From assembly GCF_000699445.3 (NCBI RefSeq), contig NC_067200.1, positions 18,403,003 to 18,467,002 on the forward strand: a stretch of 64,000 bases of DNA, given 5' to 3'. This DNA comes from Schistosoma haematobium. Its lineage: Eukaryota > Platyhelminthes > Trematoda > Strigeidida > Schistosomatidae. Positions 47,166 through 59,355 of this stretch are shown here, one piece after another; the first letter of the stretch is position 1; every line of letters starts with the position of its first letter. The position numbers and the translations under genes were made by a program. The notes beneath the pieces were generated by a model that had not been told where the DNA came from, did no database searches, and was given only the letters and a program-made list of their open reading frames with translations.

Positions 47166-47639
47166 TAAAGTGCTACATACACTTTTTTGAGATTGAAAAT
47201 AATTCAGAAAAAGAAATTAGTTACTTTCCCTTAACTTCTATTTGTAATCTTATCATACTGATTCACTTAAATACTCAGTTACACAAATAAAATAACGGTT
47301 AATCGATAAATGTGACCTGTTCTATGCATAGAATGAAATGATAATCAACGAAACATAATTAATTTACATGATACCTTCGTATTTAATCAGATCCATATTA
47401 GCTTAAATTGAGATCATATACAAGCAAACATATCATGGAGTACTATTACTTATAAGAAATGTATACCACAGAACATAATTAATGTGTTATAATGAAAGGT
47501 ATATATATATTGATTTCAGAAAAAAATATACATTTCAGAATAGGTTAAAGGTGAGTGTAATTTTCAAGCTTGAAATCAGTGACGATATCAAATATAACAA
47601 TTAAAATGGATACCACTAGGATTTAAGTGAATTTAAGAA

Positions 47640-48500
47640 GGGTTTTTGTGGATATTATAGCAATTTCAATAGTTGAATTCATGAGTTAATTGCAGCTAGA
47701 CCACCATGGATTGGTTGAAGTCAGACATTAATATCATTGGATGCTGGCCAACTCAGTGGTCTAGTGGTTAAGCACTCGTGCGCGAGATTGATAAGTTCTA
47801 TGTTCGAATCTCATGTGGCGGGATCATGGATGCGCCCCACTGAGGAGTCCCTGTTATATTTGGTCGTCGCTGATTTCTGTACCGAAAAAAAACGCTGATC
47901 ACTTATACTCGGAACGAGGGACCTCTCCGATTCCTACGATACGAAAGTAAGGACACAAAGACTGGTATAAGTGAAGATTTATTAGCCCCAAAACACTATG
48001 ACAACGAAGATGATGATGATAATAATAATAATGAATCACAATAGTCTAAAATACACTGGTTTATATATTGATTGTACACCCATTTTGATTAATAATTAGG
48101 ATTAAATCACATACTCAGTTATAATAAATCACTTAGTGAGCATAGTTCATGTCAAGTGAATACAAGAATAAGGACTAGACAAGCATGACATTGATCACCA
48201 CCCAGTGATCAATCAATTGTGATACAAGAATATCGTATATTATACAGAAGAAAATATCATACTGGGAAAACAATCAAATACTACACTGAATGATCCTCAT
48301 GTTGAATCAAACGGATGTAATGTTGAATAAAACTCATAATGAGTAATTCAATCGAAAATTGACTTTTCTTTCCATCATATCAATCCCACACTAGGATGAA
48401 ACGGTCGTCCAGTGCTTCCAGGTTTTCCATATTCGTCTAACTTCAATTGACTCATGATTTCAACTAATACATTACTATAATATCTACATAAACCCTTCTC
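47640..48500 (+). repeat. Family B repeat split by a solo LTR
   Basis: The left part 47640-47851 (with its own short tail copy at 47650-47710, A box and B box) and right part 48384-48500 (ACTAGGATGAAACGGTCGTCC and tail) flank the solo LTR. Confidence 0.85.
47852..48382. mobile_element. Solo LTR (531 bp, TG...CA) inserted in a family B ribozyme repeat
   Basis: The insert starts TGTTATATTTGG and ends ATCATATCA. It interrupts a family B unit in the middle of its hammerhead: GAGGAGTCCC lies on the left and TCCCACACTAGGATGAAAC on the right. TCCC is duplicated (47848-47851 and 48384-48387); a fifth base differs (G/A), fitting a 5-bp target duplication with one later change. No internal coding part remains. 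Confidence 0.75.
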
Positions 48501-48880
48501 TAATTATAATCATCATATGCTCACTAGTGACGGTCTCCAAGAGGTATTTCCTGGAGTTCTAGTGAGAAGAAGTGACTAGTTGAGTTCAACCGGGTCTGTT
48601 GTGAGATAGTAACTCACTGAAGACAATGGTGGACGGTGGCGCAATTTTATGGATTGTTTGAAGTTAGACATTAATACCATTGGGTGCTGGCCAACTCAGT
48701 GGTCTAGTGGTTAAGCGTTCGCGTGTGAGACTGATAGATCCTTGGTTCGAATCCTGAGAGGTGGGATCATGGATGCGTACTGCTTAGGAGTCTCACAATA
48801 GGACGAAACGGCCATCCAATACTTCCAGGTTTTCTATGGCGGTCCAGATTCAAATGACCCATGAATTCAACTATTAAATT
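48500..48880 (+). repeat. Family B ribozyme repeat, full unit in tandem with the previous one
   Basis: It continues head to tail from the split unit: TGCTCACTAGTGACGGTCTC leader, CTCAGTGGTCTAGTGGTTAA, TTGGTTCGAATCCTGAGAGG, TACTGCTTAGGAGTCTC, TAGGACGAAACGGCCATCC. The core has CTTAGGA (mutated G). Confidence 0.8.
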
Positions 48881-49360
48881 AAGTTCATTTATTCGAAATG
48901 ATTATTACGTAATTCATTGTCAGTAATATGAACTCTTATGATAGGTGTTATTAGCTATTTCTTTTTTTGCATAAATGATTATTGAGGATTCTAACAAAGC
49001 CTTGACAGTAGGTATAGAACTCATTACTATGAATGAATGTACAACAGATTTCTAATATAATACGTATGGATCTTTGGTTATTGTTGAAAGATAGATCCTT
49101 AGTAACACATTCTTGTTACCCACTGAAAAAAAAATATTGACAGAGTAATATTCAATGTTGAAAATGATTGATTAACTCTAGAGTGAAAGGGTCTATCTCT
49201 GAATTTTCCAGTTACTCTAAAATGACACATTGTACATGTTCTTTAAGTATCCAGCTACACATTAACAATAAAAAGAAACTGTTTGTAAAGTAACTGAGAT
49301 AACAATTCAATATCAGGATCCAACAGCTTCCATCTTATCTACATTCTAGTTACTTCAAAA
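48880..49360. other. No gene or repeat recognised
   Basis: AT-rich sequence between a family B unit and the gypsy relic. Confidence 0.45.
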
Positions 49361-49990
49361 TACAAATCTTCTAAGGAAGATTTATTTGTGGAAACCAAAG
49401 TAGATACGTTTTAGGACTGCATCAGTTCGACTGAGAAGAGTTGTCAATGTTCTCACAGCAACCAATGTATCATACAAGTATACGACTAGAATAGTGTCCA
49501 TCAGCTTTTTAAAATAGGCTGAAGCCGTTTTTATTTCAAAAAATAGTTGGGCATACTAGAAAAGAGGACGAAATATATTTATATTCAGTAAGTTGTGACA
49601 TTCTAGGGCAACTTCTACCTGCAAGTATGCATCCGACAGTTCAAATTTTGTGAAAAGATATCCATAATTGAGAATGGTAAATAAGTCATTATTCTACTGG
49701 AAAAGAACAGTGATTCTGATCTGAAGCTGACTTGAGATCCGTTTGACAATCAGCACAAATTCTTAAAGATCACTTCGGTTTATCCATGATGAAAATAGGG
49801 ATGGGCCAGGCTGAGCAAGTGACGGTTGTAGTGACATTCATCTGCAGTAATCTATATGATCTCCTCATCAAATTTCGTCAAGGATCTAGAAAGAATGAAT
49901 TTCTTGGGTTAAAAAACAGATGAGACACTAGGTTTTAATCAAAACACTGTCTTCAGAGTTTTGTGATCAACCAAAGCATGTTCGAAAAAA
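49360..49990 (-). pseudogene. Ty3/gypsy-type reverse transcriptase relic
   Basis: On the - strand, across frame changes, one can read a CSAWPIPIFIMDKPK-like stretch, LRICADCQTDLKSAS, then DAYLQVEVALECHNLLNIN and a LMDTIL-like region. That order is the finger/palm part of a gypsy RT (SAWAAPIV.., ICADFS.., SDAYLQVEV..). Many stops. It touches the outer edge of the left palindrome arm at 50032. Confidence 0.7.
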
Positions 49991-50031
49991 TCAGAAAATT
50001 ATCTCAGTAGTTCAGTAAAGTAGTCTGTAGA

Positions 50032-51654
50032 CATGATGGACTGAAATTTATTACATAGGATGACTATCAAAAATGTTGAGATAAAAGAGGTTGAGGTCAA
50101 AATCATTGACTTAACATTTTCTAGTGGGGAAGTCGTGTCTCGAAACATTCCTTTCATTATGTGTTCTCCCAGTAACCTCCAAATTATATGTGATTTACTT
50201 TTATATCAGAAGCTCTATTTACCTGTAAGCATTCAAGATGTTCATTGATAAATGCGAGAATCAAATTCCACTATCTTGACTTTTTTGTTTGATGTCATGT
50301 AAACTCAAGGACACAGCTGATGTATTAATTATAGATTGATTTCTGGTCCTAACACGTCATCGTTCTTCGGTCCTTCTTTAATTTTGAATATGTCGATGGG
50401 ACAGAAACGTCACGTTTTTGTTCGTATTAGCTGTGTGTACTATCGAACTGCTTTGATTATCTCACTGCATAAGTGTGGGATCACGATGTTAGTTTCAGGT
50501 TTTGTTCAAGGGAACTTAATGATCACATTCTAGTGACAGTAAATCTGGAAGACTTCAGACCGTAAATGAACATCAGTAACTAGAGCTGATCTTCTATCAT
50601 ACATTTGAGCTTAAATTGTGTTCATTCTGTGTTTACAACGCCGACATGCTATACGAGGTCATCTGTCTCATTCATTATCAAATTCATTCAGAAATATCAA
50701 GTAACAAATAGTGAGGAATTAACATCAAACTATTGATTTTGATTAAGATGGATGTCTCATGAAATGTTCTTACCACATGGGTCTTAGGTTAGTATTCGGT
50801 TGCAATATTAGTATAATACCACTAAGTGGACACTTGAAGTATCATCTTACTCACTAGAACCAACTTTATACAAGTCATTGTACTTCCACAATCATGTATC
50901 AAACGTGACATTTACTCCTAGATCATAGACAAATACAATATCCTACTACTAACAATACAATCTGTTGAAGGTGGACCAATGTGAATAAGAACTTATGATA
51001 TTGTTTCAATACCATCTGGAGGTTCATCAATGACACAAACTTCATTTCAAAAGGATATATTCTCTCCAACACTACATCACAACTTCATATTAATTCGTTA
51101 ACAGAAATAAATCTTATCTACATGTTGATATCATCACAATAAATGTCTAGGACGTTGAGAAAGGATTATTTAAATGACTAATATTTGAACGAGGAATGTT
51201 CTTTTCGATAAATCCACTTCACATTCTAAATGAATAATCTGATGAATTGGTCAAGTTAATGACAAAGTACATCGTTTAAATTTTGTGAAGTATGTGAATT
51301 GTAGGATTGTCAAACAAAATAGAATAAAATTGTTCATGTTGATATGACTGACTCACATGGAATGTTAACTTGAATCAGATTACAGGTTAAGTGAAAAATT
51401 TTCAGATCCATCATCAGAATATAAATATAGGTCAAATAGGGTGAGAGAAATATTAGTGCAATTACAATTCAATCAAATGTTTAATGGATGACTGACTATA
51501 TTGTGTAAAAAATTATTATTAAGATATAATAATTTAATAGTTGAATTCATGAATTGATCTAAGATAGACCACCATTGAAAAGCTGGATGCACTGGGAGGG
51601 TGTTTCGTCCTAGTATGAGACTCCTCATCAGCGCAGGTGCACGATCCCGCACGC
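50032..51654 (+). repeat. Left arm of a 1623-bp inverted repeat
   Basis: Reverse complement of 52896-54518. All stretches compared (outer edge, two open reading stretches, the middle and the inner edge) are identical, and offsets from both ends agree exactly, so no indel is present. The inner roughly 115 bases are a family B ribozyme unit; the rest is unassigned sequence next to a gypsy relic. Confidence 0.95.
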
Positions 51655-51680
51655 AAGATTCGAACCCAGGATCTGAGGTT
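51535..51680 (-). repeat. Family B unit at the inner edge of the left palindrome arm
   Basis: - strand: B box GGGTTCGAATCTTGCGTGCG, GCGCTGATGAGGAGTCTC, ACTAGGACGAAACACCCTCC, GTGCATCCAGC, tail. It crosses the arm/spacer boundary at 51654. Confidence 0.8.
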
Positions 51681-51696
51681 GATACCTGACTCTACT

Positions 51697-52597
51697 CGAC
51701 ACCCACCCAATTTGTTGACAAGATCAAAACGACAAATAATTTGGGACTAAAGATGATATCTTTACATGTAACATAATTATTTACAAATGTCCCACTCATA
51801 GAGACCGTAGAATATATATGTGAACAACTGAGTGGACATGAAATTGAAACTACAGTTCCTAACAATGTCATAAAAGAGTTATTACTGAAATGCACCATGA
51901 ATATGAATTTCAAATTCAACGGAGAAATGGGTAAACAAACGGATGGTGCTGCTATGGTTTCACCATTGGGCCTTATACTAGCTGACAGTTTTCTAGCCAA
52001 ACTAGAGAATAGTCCACTCAGAAAGTTTATTCAAAAATTCACATTTTACTGTCGATATACGGATTACACATTCATCCTCTGTAAAGATAATACATTTCAG
52101 CAGTTTAATGAAGTGCATCCAGTCATTGAGTTTGAATTTGAGGAAGAAAATGATGGTAGAATAGCCTTTTTGGAAGTCCTCCCAACTAAGAGAGCGGATG
52201 GATCATTAAAAAGGGAATTTAAACGGAAAAAAATACCTGGACTGGGCAGTATACATATTTCCTTAGCTTTGTATCTCTTTAGTACAAACGAAACCTTATC
52301 AAAACTCTTAGTTACCGAAAACGCACTATATGTTCTACGGATATACTTAAAGATGAGCTAAACACCTTGCGTAATACTCTTAGGGAGGACGGTTACCCTA
52401 GAAAGTTTATTATTAAATATATGATCACGAAGGTGAGAATTGGCGAAATACAAACGGCGAATAAGAAATCTCTGTTCATGCGCCTACAATTCGAAGGTCA
52501 TCCGACTAGCAAAGTATCAACCCAGAAATTACGCAGAACGATACAAAAATCTCTCAACGCTGGAGAACTACGATTAGTGTTTTCTACCCTAATTTGA
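51697..52597 (+). pseudogene. Penelope-like element reverse transcriptase relic
   Basis: The + strand reads LFTNVPLIETVEYIC (51790 region), a DGAAMVSPLGLILADSFLAKLE box at 51940-52005, CRYTDYTFI at about 52050, a PFLD-like IAFLEVL, and in a second frame DELNTLRNTLREDGYPRKFIIKYM with SLFMRLQFEG up to 52597. This order is the Penelope-like RT core and thumb. The usual catalytic residues are changed: the motif A Asp reads His (LHVT, then a stop) and the YVDD box reads YTDY, so the enzyme is dead. No GIY-YIG endonuclease was recognised after it. It occupies the spacer of a large palindrome. Confidence 0.8.
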
Positions 52598-52663
52598 CTA
52601 TTGCACTTACGACATTTCATAGTCAAATGTACTTGTTTCTGTTATCATTATTCACAAATCTTT

Positions 52664-52688
52664 GCATTATTATTATTATTATTATTAC

Positions 52689-52750
<62 letters not shown>
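52664..52750. repeat. (ATT)n(AGT)n triplet repeat in the palindrome spacer
   Basis: About 17 ATT units with one ACT change, then about 9 AGT units, just after the Penelope-like RT relic. Confidence 0.9.
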
Positions 52751-52817
52751 CTCTTGCTTAAAAAGCATTATTAAACTTCTCAATACATGATTCATTTACT
52801 TCACATTCATCCCACCT

Positions 52818-53025
52818 TATTATGTGGATTGGTTGAAGTTCGACATTAACACCAGTGGATGCCGGTTAGCTCAGTGATCTAGAGTTTAAGCGTTCGCGTG
52901 CGGGATCGTGCACCTGCGCTGATGAGGAGTCTCATACTAGGACGAAACACCCTCCCAGTGCATCCAGCTTTTCAATGGTGGTCTATCTTAGATCAATTCA
53001 TGAATTCAACTATTAAATTATTATA
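52818..53025 (+). repeat. Family B unit at the inner edge of the right palindrome arm
   Basis: + strand: TGGATTGGTTGAAGTTCGAC, TTAGCTCAGTGATCTAGAGT (A box), then from 52896 on identical to the left copy. The B box is missing here, present in the left one. Confidence 0.8.
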
Positions 53026-54518
53026 TCTTAATAATAATTTTTTACACAATATAGTCAGTCATCCATTAAACATTTGATTGAATTGTAATTGCACTAATAT
53101 TTCTCTCACCCTATTTGACCTATATTTATATTCTGATGATGGATCTGAAAATTTTTCACTTAACCTGTAATCTGATTCAAGTTAACATTCCATGTGAGTC
53201 AGTCATATCAACATGAACAATTTTATTCTATTTTGTTTGACAATCCTACAATTCACATACTTCACAAAATTTAAACGATGTACTTTGTCATTAACTTGAC
53301 CAATTCATCAGATTATTCATTTAGAATGTGAAGTGGATTTATCGAAAAGAACATTCCTCGTTCAAATATTAGTCATTTAAATAATCCTTTCTCAACGTCC
53401 TAGACATTTATTGTGATGATATCAACATGTAGATAAGATTTATTTCTGTTAACGAATTAATATGAAGTTGTGATGTAGTGTTGGAGAGAATATATCCTTT
53501 TGAAATGAAGTTTGTGTCATTGATGAACCTCCAGATGGTATTGAAACAATATCATAAGTTCTTATTCACATTGGTCCACCTTCAACAGATTGTATTGTTA
53601 GTAGTAGGATATTGTATTTGTCTATGATCTAGGAGTAAATGTCACGTTTGATACATGATTGTGGAAGTACAATGACTTGTATAAAGTTGGTTCTAGTGAG
53701 TAAGATGATACTTCAAGTGTCCACTTAGTGGTATTATACTAATATTGCAACCGAATACTAACCTAAGACCCATGTGGTAAGAACATTTCATGAGACATCC
53801 ATCTTAATCAAAATCAATAGTTTGATGTTAATTCCTCACTATTTGTTACTTGATATTTCTGAATGAATTTGATAATGAATGAGACAGATGACCTCGTATA
53901 GCATGTCGGCGTTGTAAACACAGAATGAACACAATTTAAGCTCAAATGTATGATAGAAGATCAGCTCTAGTTACTGATGTTCATTTACGGTCTGAAGTCT
54001 TCCAGATTTACTGTCACTAGAATGTGATCATTAAGTTCCCTTGAACAAAACCTGAAACTAACATCGTGATCCCACACTTATGCAGTGAGATAATCAAAGC
54101 AGTTCGATAGTACACACAGCTAATACGAACAAAAACGTGACGTTTCTGTCCCATCGACATATTCAAAATTAAAGAAGGACCGAAGAACGATGACGTGTTA
54201 GGACCAGAAATCAATCTATAATTAATACATCAGCTGTGTCCTTGAGTTTACATGACATCAAACAAAAAAGTCAAGATAGTGGAATTTGATTCTCGCATTT
54301 ATCAATGAACATCTTGAATGCTTACAGGTAAATAGAGCTTCTGATATAAAAGTAAATCACATATAATTTGGAGGTTACTGGGAGAACACATAATGAAAGG
54401 AATGTTTCGAGACACGACTTCCCCACTAGAAAATGTTAAGTCAATGATTTTGACCTCAACCTCTTTTATCTCAACATTTTTGATAGTCATCCTATGTAAT
54501 AAATTTCAGTCCATCATG
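52896..54518 (-). repeat. Right arm of a 1623-bp inverted repeat
   Basis: Exact mirror of 50032-51654, with a 1241-bp spacer between the arms. The inner edge again lies in a family B unit, shortly after its A-box-like part (52860-52890), which is outside the arm. Confidence 0.95.
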
Positions 54519-54929
54519 ATATTGGAAATTGATTCCACGCTATGGGCGGGGCCATGCGGTGGTGATCTCACTCTCTTCTTTCTACTTAATCTTGCTAATC
54601 TAGTTTTGTAATAACGTCTTTTGTACTGTACAGTCATCAAGATAGACATAGTACTTGGATACGACAAATAGGTAATGCACATTAGGTACTAACCCTAAAG
54701 TGTGACTAAGTTGTTAGTTGACCTCCAATCATTTGATACAGATCATCTACATTTGTAATGTACAGTTTATTACGTAGAAATAGTGATAAACAGAGCAATA
54801 TTTTGGAACAAAACTATTTTCTTTAGTCAAATTCAAAGTTTGAACATCGAAAATTCATACAACACAATTTACATTACTAGTTGAATGAACCTTGTTGGAT
54901 GTATTTCTATGAATTTTAAAATAATGAAT

Positions 54930-55110
54930 ATTAAGCATTCGTGCGCGAAACCGATAGGTCTTGGGTTAGAATCTCGCTAGGCGTATCGTGAATGTGCACT
55001 GCTGAGGAGTATAATACTAAGACGAAACGGTCGTCCAATGCTTCCAGGTTTACCATGGTGACCTAGATTCAATTGATTCATGAATTCAATTATTAAATTA
55101 CTTATCATTT
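54930..55110 (+). repeat. Family B repeat, 3' half
   Basis: TTAAGCATTCGTGCGCGAAA, CTTGGGTTAGAATCTCGC, GCACTGCTGAGGAG then a deletion of part of stem II, TAAGACGAAACGGTCGTCC, tail. Confidence 0.75.
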
Positions 55111-55329
55111 ACTTTTGAAATATCACCATAAATTTGAATTCGGCTTAATTCACTGTTATAATTCACTTCATATTCCAGGTATTGAACTTTTAAAAATCAT
55201 GTTTTCCGGTTAAAATATGACTTTAACACGTTTTGTTCGTGTTATGTTCATGTTCGCAAATCATTTTTTTACTTAGAAAAACTGATGATGGAAATATGTG
55301 TTTTTTCGTAAAGTTTATGCAGATGATGT

Positions 55330-55615
55330 TGTGTTAGAAGAATGATGAAAGCTCCATGTTCAAACCATCCAGCTCAGAGAACAAAACTCCATCAAAATCA
55401 TCCACCTGAACTAGGATTACTGACGGCCCTAAACTCGGGTAAAGGAGGAGGGTTGGGGAAGTAGTCCGCAACTCTGTCCCATAGAAAACCATCTTATTAA
55501 ATACGCTAACAGGAATAAACAACTTAAAGCATTTAAACTCTGAACTGGGAATTTAAGTAACTTCATTTAGAAGAATTATGACGCCTCATGATGAAAGTCG
55601 AGAGAATTCGGAATT
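55330..55615 (+). mobile_element. RTE-1 5' UTR and ORF start only
   Basis: It covers the 5' region and ends a few codons into the ORF (MTPHDESRENSE, matching MTPHDESRIPSE at 30298). No RT sequence was recognised in the next 900 bases. Confidence 0.7.
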
Positions 55616-55639
55616 CACAAACAAACAGAATAATCTTAA

Positions 55640-56520
55640 TATATTCAACAATTACACTAGACGCTCAAATGCATTTATATTAAGTGTTTTGAAAATAATT
55701 ACACGACCACACAAAACAAGTCTTCTTAGTTCCAGTCAGTGTATACAGTTGGTGAAGTTCCAATGAATTAAGTTAAACCTGATAGTTCAAAGATAATCAA
55801 AGACCCAGAAAACAAAGCAATCACATCTGTTAGGTCTTTGACCAGTCTACCCAGTAATATACACAAAATAACTTGTCTCAATCCAGATAAAAGCCTTGAT
55901 ACAATAGGCTAACTGGTTTAGCCTTGACGCTAGAAACGTATGAGTTCCAGGTGACACTAACTACCTTAGTTAGAGAGATAAAAACTATTCCATCACCCGA
56001 TTGCTTGATAAATGATAAAGATAGAGAGAAGATGAGTCAACTAAAACACTACTCGGTTCATTCCTGATTCCGATTTCCAATTTACAACTCACAACTCCAA
56101 TTCAGATTAGTGAAGAATAACATACGAGCAAATAGATGACTAAAATGATCACAACGCACAGACAATTAGGAAAATATAATTATGTTCAAATCTGGGAATT
56201 CCAGTGGAAAAATAGATTAGTGAAGGTTGCGTTTAAATTACTACAGATTTGAAGCTGAATAGGGTACAGGAGTGAATCATGCATCAAACGAAAGCTTATG
56301 GTGTGTAGAATAAACTAGGTGTAAAACTAAATGTTAGTGTTCTGCAACCTTTCAATTAAGTGAAATAATGTCCCCCAAAAACAGCTTTTGTTGTTTGTCA
56401 TGGCTTCTTTGTTTCCCTGTTCACATCAATAATATTGCACAACTGGTGATGAGATATCTTTACATCAACATTTCTGGTAATGAATAAGGCTTTTATAATA
56501 ATAATATCTCTTATTATTAT
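55640..56520. other. No gene or repeat recognised
   Basis: AT-rich; lies between an RTE-1 5' fragment and an RTE-2 3' fragment, so eroded LINE sequence is possible but not visible. Confidence 0.4.
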
Positions 56521-56524
56521 TGGA

Positions 56525-57290
56525 TTGCATCACATTTCCGTAGGCGAGATAAACGTCTATCAATCAAAGGACGTGTTTACTGTGCAGCGATTCGTTCCGT
56601 CCTACTTTATGGCAGTGAAACATGGCCGGTAAAAGTAGAGGATATTCGTAGGTTACTAGTATTCGATCATAGGTGTCTTCGAAGCATTGCTCGTATATCC
56701 TGGGACCTCCGAGTAAGTAATGCAGTTGCTAGGAAACGGATACTAGGTAAAGATGGCAAACCAATTGATGAAGTAATGAAACTTCATCAGTTGAGATGAC
56801 TGGGACATGTGTTACGTATGCCCAACCACCGACTGCCCTGACGTGCAATGTTTTATGGTGTAGGAGTAGGTTTGAAGAACGCTAGGGGCGGCCAGACCAA
56901 AACATGGCATAAATCCATGAAGTCACTGATAAGTGAACTGAGCCTGGTTGGGATCCGTGAGACGATAGCAACCGATGGTTAGAGACCTTGGATAACATGG
57001 TTCAAAATCGTTTGCAATGGTGTGAGCAGGTGCATCCACTCTTTGTGTTCTCCCAAATTCTAGTCTTCTGAACTTTCCTTATCTCTCTCTTTTCTCTTTC
57101 CAAATTTATTTCACTGGATTATACTCCTTGAATAACATCTTCAAACCCTAATCTTTCCAATTACTGCTTATACTCTTACTACCTCTACCACTACGAGATT
57201 TGAATCGACCAATGTATCTCTGTTCTAATGTGGTATGATAACTTGAACTGATGTACGTACGCACGAAGTTCTACGTTGTTATTGGCTGAC
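56525..57290 (+). pseudogene. Second RTE-type LINE (RTE-2), 3' part
   Basis: It encodes the C-terminal region VYCAAIRSVLLYGSETW, then LLVFDHRCLRSIARI, LGHVLRMPNHRLP and RGGQTKTWHKSMKSL with two in-frame stops. A 3' UTR of about 290 bases ends in a (CTGA)n-like tail near 57280. It differs from RTE-1 in its YGSETW box, longer 3' UTR and tail. Confidence 0.8.
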
Positions 57291-57299
57291 TGAGTTTCC

Positions 57300-58130
57300 C
57301 ACTACTCTCAGTACCTATTAATATCTCTAATATTTTTCCGTTCTTTATGTTAGCTTCCGTTCATTGTGTCTAGTTGAAACAGGACAAGTTGGGTCGGTAC
57401 ATATTTGTTAATTTGTGTTCACTAATAGTGTTTAAACAAATACTTACATTGGTAGAAATAGAATAAAGATTTCAACGACAATCGTTTAGTGACAAGATTA
57501 TCACCAGAGTAGTGGATAAATCGAAGATCTATATCACGATATAAAAATAGGTGAGGAAATAAGTTTATACTAATTTGCTAAACTTGACTGATTAAGAAGG
57601 ATGGCCAGTATAGGACGTTCATGGTCTCTAAACGTACTACCACTAATAAGAGTTAACTGTAAAAAAACTACTTGTGATTGGTTGTATCAAGAAATAATAT
57701 TGAGCTATGACTCTTGGAACAAGCTACATTGACAACCATGAAACAATGATGGGAATGGTGCAAAAATACCCACTTTTCAAATATAGTTTTGCAGGTAGAA
57801 TTAGTCAAGCATTGATCTCAGTTGGGTTATTACTGGCTAGCTGTTAGCAACGTCTCCATCAAGGAACTGTAATCCCGTTATCGCTAATGACTTATATTGA
57901 GAGTGATTAACATCTCATTTTCACAAGCACAATGCTCAAAAATAATAAGAGCGTTGTAAGATGGAGGAAGGAGGGTCAATTTATGAATTCAGTTGGATGG
58001 ATAGATTACAAAGGAGATGCATCATAGTGGATGTTAACATTATCAGATATTACTTAGAAAACATGATGTTCGCAGTCACGATCAGATAGATAATGTCAAA
58101 TCATATAATCACATCTATTAACCACACTGT
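57300..58130. other. Downstream flank of the elastase gene, nothing recognised
   Basis: No repeat family of this window occurs from 57.3 to 60.4 kb, an unusually long repeat-free stretch around the elastase gene. Confidence 0.5.
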
Positions 58131-58135
58131 TCTGA

Positions 58136-58192
58136 CAACAACAACAACAAGTGCCCAGTGATTTACGACAACGACGACGACGATGATGATGA
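58136..58192. repeat. CAA and GAC/GAT triplet repeats downstream of elastase
   Basis: Two short triplet runs separated by about 22 bases, complementary in type to those at 60281-60316 on the other side of the gene. Confidence 0.7.
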
Positions 58193-58519
58193 AGTTTATT
58201 TCTGCAATCTGTTTCACTGCTACCAATGAATTGCTGACTGACTGCAGGACAGACAGACTGACTGACTGTCAGATCAACCGAACCATCTTCATCCATTACC
58301 TACTCTCTCTCTATCAACATGCGTATATTCATGCATCGTGATCAAGCAGTATCCTGGTCATAAGTAGCAAATAAATAACTGCCCATTTCACTAACAATTC
58401 ACCGATCAACACACACAGGCAAATTGCACTACACGAAAACACACCAAACCAAACCTCACCACAGCACACTTGCATAATTTGAGAAAACCGATTGAATGTT
58501 GCAGTAATTGATTAGGTTG

Positions 58520-58525
58520 TTTATT
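58520..58525 (-). terminator. Candidate poly(A) signal of the elastase gene
   Basis: AATAAA on the - strand about 115 bases past the TGA stop at 58643-58641. It is the first good hexamer seen, but such hexamers are common in this AT-rich DNA. Confidence 0.4.
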
Positions 58526-58640
58526 TATCAGAAATGTCTTAACACAATTGCGTGTGGATTTTTATCGATAGATTATGTACACACATGTATGAATGATACG
58601 AGTTGGTCGGAGAACTGTTCAAACATTGTTGAAATATTGT

Positions 58641-59296
58641 TCAAATATTGGAGCGTACAAAATCCAACATTCTAGCCACACTGGCATACTCGACAATGAT
58701 ATCGGGAAGGTTTGGCAGTGTGACACCATGTGATACGACACCGAGTACTGGACCTTGAGGGGATGGAAGGAGAGGTCCACCACTGTCACCTGGAGCGGGT
58801 AACTGTCCGAAGTTCTGTCCTGATTTCACACAAATAGGATCGCCATTGGTCGCGTGTCGGCATTCCATTATAGTCGCTCGACCTGTGTCAAACAAACAAC
58901 AGAATAAAACAGAACAGAATGAAGAAGAACAGAAGAGACAAGTGAATTTACAAAACATCAACTGACACGAATTATCCACCTTCAAACTATGCACACAACA
59001 AACACTCCACATGCAATTCCACGTGTGCACCATATTCGACAATCAAGTCACTGTCCATCTCACCACCATCCCATCATATACATGAAACTGATTGACCATC
59101 TACTTCATGTACAACAAAACACATCCATCGATTGCACACATATCTCATGATTCTTCTCTCGTCCAAATGATTTCACTCACTCACACACTCACTCACTCAC
59201 TCACAACTTCACTCACTCACTCACTCACTCACTCACTCACACACTCACTCATTCACTCACTCACTCACTCATTCACTCACTCACTCACTCACTCAC

Positions 59297-59355
<59 letters not shown>

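Noticed and set aside
50060..50248. Two identical pairs of small ORFs (50060-50248 with 54302-54490, 50336-50533 with 54017-54214) as duplicated genes
   Set aside because: They are identical only because both lie in the palindrome arms; no domain, and the reading is antisense to the adjoining gypsy relic orientation.
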